From NCBI GenBank assembly GCA_964435475.1, contig CAYSZB010000081.1, forward strand, positions 1 to 8,902: 8,902 bases of DNA. Direction: 5' to 3'. The notes below the pieces were generated by a model. It saw nothing but the letters and a program-made list of their open reading frames with translations. It made no database searches and was not told the origin of the DNA. The DNA is from CAYSZB01 sp964435475 (lineage in GTDB: Bacteria; Chloroflexota; Anaerolineae; Anaerolineales; Anaerolineaceae). Positions 1-6,253 of the stretch are shown here, piece after piece. Each line of letters opens with the position of its first letter. Positions within the stretch are counted from its first letter, which is position 1. The position numbers and the translations under genes are program-made.

Positions 1-932
1 ATGAGGTCGGCGCGCTGTTCATCTGCAGTGAGGAGCAGCTCGACGACGGGGTTGGCATCTGCAAGGCGGCCGATGGCGTTGAGACGCGGGGCAACCTGGA
101 AGCCGATGACCTCGGGGGTGATGCCGGTGGGGTCGAGGCCGGCTTTGGCATAGAGGAGCTTCAAACCGGTGCGGGCGGCCTGGCGCAGAACGGGAAGGCC
201 TTTCTGGAGGAGGAAGCGGGTGTCATGGGTGAGGGAGGCGACATCGGCAACGATGCCCAGGGAGACGAGGTCGAGCAATGCGTCCAGATCGAGGTGGGGG
301 GCAAATTGCTCTTTAAGGGCTGCGATGAGCATGTAGGCGACACCGACGCCGGGGAGAGTGGCAGCGGGGTGGGATGCGGGCAGGAAATGGGGGTTGATGA
401 TGGCATCGGCCGGGGGAAGCTCGGCGGCGCGGATGTGGTGGTCGGTGATGATGACCTTGACGGTGTGCTCGCGGGCAAGTTCGATGGCTTCAAAGGCAGT
501 AATGCCGGTGTCGCAGGTTAGTAGAAGGGAGACGCCGTTTTCGAGATAGCCTTGCAGAATGGCGGGCTTGATGCCATGAGATTCTTTTTCGCGGATGGGG
601 ATGTGGAAGGTGACATTGGCACCCAGGGCACGCAGGGCGGAGACCAGCAGGCTGGTGGAGGTCTGACCATCGACGTCGAAGTCGCCCCAGACAAGGATAG
701 GCTGGCGGGCGGTGAGAGCATCTTCGAGGAGGGAGACAGCTTGCGTCATACCGGGGAAGTCAAAGGGCGAGGCGGGCTGGTAATGCTGGGGGTCGAGAAA
801 GGCGCTGACCTGGTCGGGCGTGCGCAAGCCGCGGCGCCACAGCTCGCGGGCGACGATGGGATGGCCGCCAACCATCTCGGCAAAGCCGGGTGGGAGGAGA
901 AGGTAGGGAAGATACACCCAGCGCATTTCCAT
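1..932 (-). CDS. recJ: Single-stranded-DNA-specific 5'-3' exonuclease RecJ, N-terminal part (cut by window edge)
   Basis: RecJ degrades single-stranded DNA 5' to 3' in recombination, mismatch and base-excision repair. Translating leftward from the ATG at 932 gives 310 codons open to the window edge. DHH-family motifs appear in order: GDFDVDGQTST (residues 83-93), CDTGI (140-144), TDHH (163-166), LPGVGVAY (193-200), a VSLGIVADVASL segment (223-234) and PRLNAIGRL (282-290). The aspartates and histidines that bind the catalytic metals are all present. The N-terminus has the usual RecJ lead-in, with RTPDQVSAFLDP at 37-48. Family members are roughly 550-800 residues, so the DHHA1 and OB-fold parts lie off the left edge. 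The ATG sits 3 nt after the stop of the upstream nuclease. The best Shine-Dalgarno (GGAGG, 947-951) is 14 nt away, so reinitiation after the upstream gene is likely. An in-frame ATG at 926 is a possible alternative start. The identification is firm. Confidence 0.95.
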   Translation of the reverse strand, partial: MEMRWVYLPYLLLPPGFAEMVGGHPIVARELWRRGLRTPDQVSAFLDPQHYQPASPFDFPGMTQAVSLLEDALTARQPILVWGDFDVDGQTSTSLLVSALRALGANVTFHIPIREKESHGIKPAILQGYLENGVSLLLTCDTGITAFEAIELAREHTVKVIITDHHIRAAELPPADAIINPHFLPASHPAATLPGVGVAYMLIAALKEQFAPHLDLDALLDLVSLGIVADVASLTHDTRFLLQKGLPVLRQAARTGLKLLYAKAGLDPTGITPEVIGFQVAPRLNAIGRLADANPVVELLLTADEQRADL

Positions 933-935
933 GGC

Positions 936-1775
936 TTAGAAAGAGACCTCCGGCAGCGAGTCGAGCTGGATGGTGAAATCGGCGAGGCTGTCCTCATCGG
1001 GGGCTTCATCCTTGAGGTCATCGAGGGAGCCGGCGGCTAGGCCGCGTTCACAGAGGGAGCGGTAGACACAGAAGCGGCAGGTGCGATCGTTGGTGGTGCG
1101 GGTGAAATCTTCCGGCTGGAAGGATGCGATATCCTGAAGGAGGGAGGACAGATAGGCGGAGTTGGCGGCGTGTTGGTCTGGGGTGTAGGGGAACGCAAGC
1201 GGTGATTCGGGGGAATTGGCCTGCCAGTAGACAAGGGTTATATCTTCGGGGGATAGCTGGAGTGCGGGGAGGATGGAGTTTAACTCATTGAAGAGGACAA
1301 AAGGATAGACCCGGGTCTGGAGGGATTTCTGGAGGGAGGCGCGGCGGATGGGATGGTAGTTGGTCTTCCAGTCGTAGATGGTGAGGCGGTCGGGCTGGAT
1401 ATTGAGCAGGTCGAACTTGGCGATGAGCGGGGAGTCGGCAAGTGCGGAACGCACGGAGAACTCGGGCAGATTTTCGGCGGAGAGGTGGGCGCGGGCGAAA
1501 GTTTGGAAAAGGTGCCACCAGGTTTGCATTTCGGGCAGGGGGTCGGAAGCGGCGATCTGTGAAAGGCGGTCAACGGGGAGGCCGAGGAAATACTGGTGAA
1601 TGAGGGTGTGAAAGCGACTGCCGGCCTGGAGGTGGTTTTGCATGCGCAGGTCATCGGCAGTGGACTGGGCAGGCCAGGCGAGCTTGCGGATGTAGCGCAG
1701 GTAGAACTGGTGATGACAGTTGACGAAAGACTGAAGATTGCTCTGGCTGAAAGTGAAATCTGGCGGCAGTTTCAT
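936..1775 (-). CDS. Stand-alone PD-(D/E)XK nuclease of the AddB/Cas4 type with four-cysteine iron-sulfur signature
   Basis: This is a RecB-family nuclease, predicted to cut DNA with a divalent metal. What is visible: an N-terminal FSQSNLQSFVNC motif followed by FYLRYI (residues 9-29), as in AddB and related nucleases; H56; E105; D122 in AKFDLL; the core D135-W-K137; and the Q153-x-R-x-Y157 helix motif. C20 pairs with a C-terminal C233-x2-C236-x5-C242 cluster, the layout that binds a 4Fe-4S cluster in AddB and Cas4. At 279 residues it is only the nuclease domain, with no helicase attached. The tail (about 247-279) is acidic and unassigned. The ATG at 1775 follows an in-frame TAA at 1785-1787, so no longer start is available. 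I see no Shine-Dalgarno. It lies 24 nt after the UvrD-like helicase and 3 nt before recJ. The likely role is nuclease subunit of an end-resection complex. Cas4 is an alternative by fold, but no CRISPR genes are nearby. Confidence 0.88.
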   Translation of the reverse strand: MKLPPDFTFSQSNLQSFVNCHHQFYLRYIRKLAWPAQSTADDLRMQNHLQAGSRFHTLIHQYFLGLPVDRLSQIAASDPLPEMQTWWHLFQTFARAHLSAENLPEFSVRSALADSPLIAKFDLLNIQPDRLTIYDWKTNYHPIRRASLQKSLQTRVYPFVLFNELNSILPALQLSPEDITLVYWQANSPESPLAFPYTPDQHAANSAYLSSLLQDIASFQPEDFTRTTNDRTCRFCVYRSLCERGLAAGSLDDLKDEAPDEDSLADFTIQLDSLPEVSF

Positions 1776-1799
1776 AGGTTCATTTTACACAATTAACTA

Positions 1800-4046
1800 T
1801 CACTGACCGGAGCCTGAGCGGGATTGCCAGAAGTTGCGCAAGGCGACAAAGGGCAGGGACTCGGTGGAGGTGCCCGGGCGGCCGGTGTTCCAGGTCAGGG
1901 TGAGCGATTGTTTGGCACGGGTAATGGCGACATAGAGAAGGCGCAGGCGCTCGCGGATGAACTCCTGGCGGGCGAGTTCGCTGGCCTGGCCTTCGGTGTA
2001 TGCGGCAAAGGGATCGTGCGAGAGCAGCACATTCAGCTGGGCAAGGATCTCGGCCTCGAGGTTGAGGTTGTTGCGGATATACCAGCGTTCGGCATAGTAG
2101 GAGTCGTAATCGGTGCCGGAGGGAAAGTCGTAATTGTTGACGGAGGTGAGGAAAACCTTGTCCCATTCGAGGCCCTTGGCGCGGTGGATGGTGGAGACGA
2201 CAACCTGGCCAGCGTACTTCTGGGGGTCAAAGCCGCTATCGTCATCGCTCAGGCCGATGAAACGGCGTTCATTGCGGGCGATGACTTGCAATTCTTCGGT
2301 CAGTTCCTGCAGTTCCCACTCGGGGTGGGAAAGGGCAAGGTCCTGGAGGGTGCGGGCGAGTTTATGGGCCATGGCAAGCTCACCGGGCTCGAGGAAAAGG
2401 TGCTGGGCGATGGTGAGGATGAGCTGGTCGATTGGCAAGGACAGGGCGAGCTGCCAGCGCTGCATGACAGCGCGGAATTGATCGAGGGCTGAAAGGAGCT
2501 CACCCTGCGGGGGTTCGGGCGCCAGGTGATCCAGCCAGGCATTATGAGGGATAGGCCACAGGAAGTCTTCGACCTGTTTAAAGCGCTTGATGAGGGCAAT
2601 TCCGCGGCTGGTGAGGGCTTTTTCATCGTCGCTGACGGCAGCGCGGCGCCAGACTTCAAACGATTTTGCCAATTTAATGATCGAGAGCGGGTCGGAAAGG
2701 GCGCGGAGGATGTGGCTTATAGCGCCGGCGGAGACACGGGTGGCGTTGGAACTGGAGAGGAGACTGTCGATGACCGGCAATTTTTGATTTTTGAGAGCTT
2801 CGATGAGCTTGAAACCGTGGGAATTGGTGAGGGCGAGGACGACAACGGTATGGTCGGGATGCGCTTCGAGCCAGGCGGCAGCGCGTTTGGCGACGAAAAC
2901 AGTTTCTTCATCGGAGGAGAACTTCTGGGGTAGCAACTCGATCCACTGTGGGTTATCCGGCGGGTTGGGCTGGGGGTCAGTGGGACCGGAGGGCTGGATG
3001 TGGGGAAGGGTCAGGGCATGACGGGCGAAGGGGCTGAGATGGTCGTTTTGGACCCAATCGATCAGGAAATTGGCAAGACTGATGATGCTCTGGGTGGAGC
3101 GGCCGGAGGCGGGCAGGTCGTGGGAAATGACATCATCGCGCTGGATGAACTCACGCAGGAGGCGCGGATCGGCGGTGGTGAAGGTCTCGTAGATGGCCTG
3201 GTTGGGGTCGCCAACGCGTACCCAGTTGCCATCCTCGCCGCTAAGGAGGGAGAGGATCTGCTGCTGGAGGCGGCTGCTATCCTGGGCTTCGTCTTCGAGG
3301 ATGTAAGGCCAGCGGTCGCGCAAAGTGGAGACCAGCTGGGGGTCAAACTGGAGACACTGCAAGGCCAGGCGGATGAGATCGTCAAAATCGACACCGTTGT
3401 TGTAGTGGAGGGCGCGCTGGTAATCGGTGTAGAGCTGGATGCCGATATCGACAAGCGGCAACTGGAGGGGTGAGGCGGAGAACTTTAATTTGAGCTGCTC
3501 CGGGGTTAGCTGGAGGTCCTTGCAGGTGCGGATGAAAGCGTTGGCGAGGGATGAGAGGAGGGTGGGCAGGTATTTGTCGCGGATCAAGGCTTTCTGGGCG
3601 TCGCTATCCTCAGGGCGGCCATAGAGGGTGAGCAGCTGGTCGCTTGCGGAGAGGAAATTGGCAACGATGCGGGATTTGACCTGGGTGGCTTCGCGTTCAT
3701 CGATGATGCGGAAGTCATTGCTGAGGCCGGCCAGCTCGGGACGCTCGCGGAGGATGTCGTGAGCGAGACCGTGGAGGGTGCGGACAGTGTAGCCCATACC
3801 GGGGAGGAAGCCGGCATCTTTAAGATGCTGGGAGATGCGGTGTGAGAAATTGTCGACCGCGGAATTGGCAAAGGTGACAATGAGCACCTCCTGGTCGGGG
3901 CGAAGGTGGCCGGAGAGGATGAGCTGCGCAGCGAGATGCGAGAGGGTGAAGGTCTTGCCACTGCCGGGGACGGCGGAGATGCCCATCTTGCCCGAGCGGT
4001 AGGACATGATCTGCTGCTGGTGGGGACGGAGGCTGGCTTCAGTCAT
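1800..4046 (-). CDS. Superfamily 1 DNA helicase, UvrD/PcrA/AddA type (3'-5' polarity expected), no nuclease domain
   Basis: This is an ATP-dependent DNA-unwinding motor. All signature motifs are intact: Q motif LRPHQQQ (6-12); Walker A AVPGSGKT (25-32); motif Ia LIVTFANSAVDNF (55-67); RTLHGLAHDIL (89-99); VDFDDL (219-224); motif II LEDEAQDSS (250-258); motif III GDPNQAIY (279-286); motif IV around SGRSTQSI (314-321); motif V STIHRAKGLEWDKVFL (618-633); and motif VI LLYVAITRAK (703-712). The protein ends 36 residues after motif VI, so unlike AddA and RecB it has no C-terminal nuclease. A proline-rich stretch (about 352-368) marks the linker into domain 2. The closest generic names are UvrD/PcrA-like or AddA-like helicase; I cannot choose an orthologue from sequence alone. 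Its ATG overlaps the end of the upstream gene by 8 nt, with a good Shine-Dalgarno, so the two are probably translationally coupled and made in similar amounts. Confidence 0.95.
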   Translation of the reverse strand: MTEASLRPHQQQIMSYRSGKMGISAVPGSGKTFTLSHLAAQLILSGHLRPDQEVLIVTFANSAVDNFSHRISQHLKDAGFLPGMGYTVRTLHGLAHDILRERPELAGLSNDFRIIDEREATQVKSRIVANFLSASDQLLTLYGRPEDSDAQKALIRDKYLPTLLSSLANAFIRTCKDLQLTPEQLKLKFSASPLQLPLVDIGIQLYTDYQRALHYNNGVDFDDLIRLALQCLQFDPQLVSTLRDRWPYILEDEAQDSSRLQQQILSLLSGEDGNWVRVGDPNQAIYETFTTADPRLLREFIQRDDVISHDLPASGRSTQSIISLANFLIDWVQNDHLSPFARHALTLPHIQPSGPTDPQPNPPDNPQWIELLPQKFSSDEETVFVAKRAAAWLEAHPDHTVVVLALTNSHGFKLIEALKNQKLPVIDSLLSSSNATRVSAGAISHILRALSDPLSIIKLAKSFEVWRRAAVSDDEKALTSRGIALIKRFKQVEDFLWPIPHNAWLDHLAPEPPQGELLSALDQFRAVMQRWQLALSLPIDQLILTIAQHLFLEPGELAMAHKLARTLQDLALSHPEWELQELTEELQVIARNERRFIGLSDDDSGFDPQKYAGQVVVSTIHRAKGLEWDKVFLTSVNNYDFPSGTDYDSYYAERWYIRNNLNLEAEILAQLNVLLSHDPFAAYTEGQASELARQEFIRERLRLLYVAITRAKQSLTLTWNTGRPGTSTESLPFVALRNFWQSRSGSGQ

Positions 4047-6162
4047 GCGCTGGCTCCCGGATCGACTGACGGAAGAGGGTCTGGATGCGGCGGGTCAGGA
4101 GGCCGCGCTCGTCCGAACCGCCCACATTGAGGGTGCTGTAGCCGAGGAAGATATTTTTGCGGCAGCGGATGACCAGGCCGGAAAGGAGGCGATCGAGGTT
4201 CTGCTGGCTAAAGGCGATCTCGCGGGCGGCATCCCACTTATCCCCTGGTTGCCAGGCGGTGCTGAGGACGTAGGGATGGGTGAGCGGCTGGAGGAGGCGT
4301 TCATGCCAGCCGGGGCTGTTGATGTCGAGCCAGAACTGGTAGTCGACCGAACGGTTCTGGACCAGGAAGGTGTAGGCGGGGGAGAGCATGACTGCACCGT
4401 GGTAATCCTGTTCATCCCAATCCTGCAGGTACTGGGCGGCAATGACCCCTTCGTGGACCATGCGGATGTATTCGCTGCCGAGGTCATTTTCGGTAAAGGC
4501 AGTGGAGACCTGCATGGACCAGCGGAACTTGCGGATGGATTCCATGAGGTTGGCAGTGAGAGCGCCGGAGGTGAGGTCGGAATGAAAGGCGAAAGCGGGC
4601 TGGGAAAGCACTTCGCCAAACAAACGGCTGATGAAGATATCCAGCGGTTCGGTCGTATCGGCGGCGGTGAGCCATTCGCGCAGGCGGTCGTAGGTGGCAC
4701 CGAGGCGGTAAGTGAGGCGGGCACGCACATCAGCGGGCAGTTGGGAAAACGGGAGCAGCAATTGGGCGCGATTATTGGCAGTCCAGTTGAGATCGTCGGC
4801 CAGGAGCCGGGCACGGACGGGGTCGAGACCGTCGATCACGCGGGCGAAAGACCGGGCGACCCTGGCACTGGAGAGCGGAAAAAGCCAGGCGGGATGGGCG
4901 AGCATGGAAAGGGTGAGCAAAGCCTGGATATCGGGTTCGTCCTTGAGAGCACGGGAAGGCCGATGGGAACGGACCGGTATTTTCAAGTTGGAAAGCTGAT
5001 CCTGGAGGACAAACTGGAGCATGCCGGACATGAAGGGGGCGAGAATGACGATCTCGTGGGGTGGGACACCGCTGGAGAGCAGGTCACGCACTTTTTCGGA
5101 TACCCAGGCAACCATCTGGGGGTAAAAACGCAGTTCATCGCCGGGGAAGACCAGGAAATTGGATAGGTCGGAGAGCCTGGGGGGCGGGGTTTGAACGGTG
5201 GCCAACTGCGGGTCGGGAGGGTGGACAAGCTGCTGGATGATCGTGCGGGTTAAGGGCCTGGCAGTGAAGGAATCAGCGAATTCCAGGCAGGTGTGACAGA
5301 CTTCCGCCAGTTCCAGCGAAGATCGAGGGCTGGCACCGAGGAACTGGCGGTAACCGGCATTGGTGTCGTGGATGATGAGGGCGGATGAGAGGCTGGGCAG
5401 CCACTCGCGGAGCAGTTGATGGGCAAATGGCGGGTCTTCTTCGCTATTGTCATAGACCAGGTGCTGAAATTCGGCATAGAGGTTTTGTTTGAAGATGCGG
5501 GAAGGCCAGATGAATTTCTGGAAAAGTTCAATTTGCAGGGAAAAATCGAGCAGGTTGTTCTGGAGGCAAAAATCGCGGAAGAGGTTGATGCACTCCTGGA
5601 CATTGGCATAGACATTTAGCTGGGCACTATCGCCTACCCAGGCGGAGGAAAGCTTTTCGCCTATGGTGGTATGCGGGAAATTAGCGATGGCGGCCTTGTT
5701 GAGGTCATCCAGGAGCTGGGAGTAGAGGCGGTTGCGGTCGATGGTCAGGGAGGCGAAGTAACCCTTTTCAAAAAGAGGGCTGACCAGGTAAGCCATGAAA
5801 TACTGGGCGCTTTCCAGGGTGAGAAAGGAAGGCGGCTTGTTGAGGTCGGCAAAACCAGCCAGGTCGTTGAGGATAGGCCAGTAGAGGCTGATCATGCGGC
5901 GGGCGAGGCCGCCCATGGTCAAAAAGGTGACCGGCTGACCGCGGTAGGCGGCAGAAGCGTGCAGAAATTGGAGGTAAGGGAGGTGATAGGTACGCTGGGG
6001 GGCTAAGACAAGCAGCCTGGCCTTGGCCTGCCGGGCGGTAAGCAGGCGGTGGACGGCATGCATGGCGGCAGTCGTTTTACCGGTGCCAAAGGGACCTGAC
6101 AGGAAGACAGAATTATGATTGAGCGCTTCAACCAGCCTGGATTGTTCTTGTGTAAGCTTCAC
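4039..6162 (-). CDS. UvrD-fold protein with intact Walker A and degenerate helicase motifs (AddB-like motor)
   Basis: Large first gene of the leftward operon. The N-terminus is a superfamily 1 ATPase start: LTQEQSRLVEA (3-13), then Walker A GPFGTGKTT (23-31) and a LLVLAPQRTY strand (50-59). Further on the helicase signatures decay. Where motif II (DExQD) should be, it reads LVYDNSEED (235-243). Where motif III (GDPDQSIYxFxGA) should be, it reads HDTNAGYRQFLGA (265-277). A segment corresponding to domain 2 begins with IVILAPFMSGML (371-382). Motif V is unrecognisable, and motif VI resembles LLSGLVIRCRKNIFLGYS (669-686). No nuclease motif or cysteine cluster is seen. An ATP-binding UvrD fold with a dead active site is what AddB shows, and AddB uses it as a structural and DNA-scanning subunit; that role here is inference. 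The start is GTG, because the frame upstream holds no ATG or GTG before a TGA. There is no Shine-Dalgarno, and TATAAT lies 6 nt upstream, so the message may be leaderless. Confidence 0.85.
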   Translation of the reverse strand: MKLTQEQSRLVEALNHNSVFLSGPFGTGKTTAAMHAVHRLLTARQAKARLLVLAPQRTYHLPYLQFLHASAAYRGQPVTFLTMGGLARRMISLYWPILNDLAGFADLNKPPSFLTLESAQYFMAYLVSPLFEKGYFASLTIDRNRLYSQLLDDLNKAAIANFPHTTIGEKLSSAWVGDSAQLNVYANVQECINLFRDFCLQNNLLDFSLQIELFQKFIWPSRIFKQNLYAEFQHLVYDNSEEDPPFAHQLLREWLPSLSSALIIHDTNAGYRQFLGASPRSSLELAEVCHTCLEFADSFTARPLTRTIIQQLVHPPDPQLATVQTPPPRLSDLSNFLVFPGDELRFYPQMVAWVSEKVRDLLSSGVPPHEIVILAPFMSGMLQFVLQDQLSNLKIPVRSHRPSRALKDEPDIQALLTLSMLAHPAWLFPLSSARVARSFARVIDGLDPVRARLLADDLNWTANNRAQLLLPFSQLPADVRARLTYRLGATYDRLREWLTAADTTEPLDIFISRLFGEVLSQPAFAFHSDLTSGALTANLMESIRKFRWSMQVSTAFTENDLGSEYIRMVHEGVIAAQYLQDWDEQDYHGAVMLSPAYTFLVQNRSVDYQFWLDINSPGWHERLLQPLTHPYVLSTAWQPGDKWDAAREIAFSQQNLDRLLSGLVIRCRKNIFLGYSTLNVGGSDERGLLTRRIQTLFRQSIREPAHD
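4054..4058 (-). promoter_or_regulatory. Ribosome binding site of the UvrD-like helicase
   Basis: GGGAG on the minus strand, 7 nt upstream of the ATG at 4046. It lies inside the 3' end of the preceding gene and supports this start in the overlapping arrangement ATGACTGA, where the TGA ends the upstream frame. Confidence 0.6.
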
Positions 6163-6168
6163 AGACGA

Positions 6169-6174
6169 ATTATA
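6169..6174 (-). promoter_or_regulatory. Probable -10 element of the leftward helicase-nuclease-recJ operon
   Basis: A perfect TATAAT on the minus strand, followed by 6 nt and then the GTG start at 6162. Initiation at the usual distance from the -10 would fall on or next to the GTG. No TTGACA-like -35 is found at 16-18 bp. It is one arm of an inverted repeat with the rightward -10 element. Confidence 0.5.
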
Positions 6175-6211
6175 CGCGATGGAAAGGCGTGGTGAGGTGG
6201 TTCTGGCAAGG

Positions 6212-6217
6212 TATAAT
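6212..6217 (+). promoter_or_regulatory. Probable -10 element of the acyl-CoA synthetase (ADP-forming) gene
   Basis: A perfect TATAAT about 37 nt upstream of the ATG at 6254, which would give a leader of roughly 30 nt containing the ribosome binding site. The best -35 candidate, TGGTGA at 6190-6195 (16-bp spacer), matches the consensus at only 3 of 6 positions. Confidence 0.45.
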
Positions 6218-6253
6218 CAGGAAAGCATCTGAAAACAGGAGAAAAAAGCAGAT

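Noticed and set aside
936..1775. Reading the PD-(D/E)XK nuclease as a CRISPR Cas4
   Set aside because: The cysteine layout fits Cas4 as well as AddB, but there is no cas1, cas2 or repeat array, and the neighbours are recombination genes.
1824..2492. 222-codon open frame on the plus strand, and similar plus frames at 552-1040, 2526-2933 and 3000-3473
   Set aside because: All are antisense to genes with conserved motifs and have the same Gly/Val/Asp/Glu-biased composition. None has family motifs or a convincing ribosome binding site.
4006..5166. 386-codon open frame on the plus strand
   Set aside because: It is antisense to the degenerate UvrD-fold gene, has a low-complexity composition rich in Gly, Glu, Val and Asp, and shows no domain signature. 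The opposite frame carries a clear Walker A and fold, and the G-rich plus strand explains the lack of stops.
1..6162. The operon as an anti-phage defence island
   Set aside because: Helicase plus nuclease can suggest defence. However, RecJ, the AddAB-like parts, housekeeping neighbours on the right and the lack of mobile-element signs fit DNA repair better.
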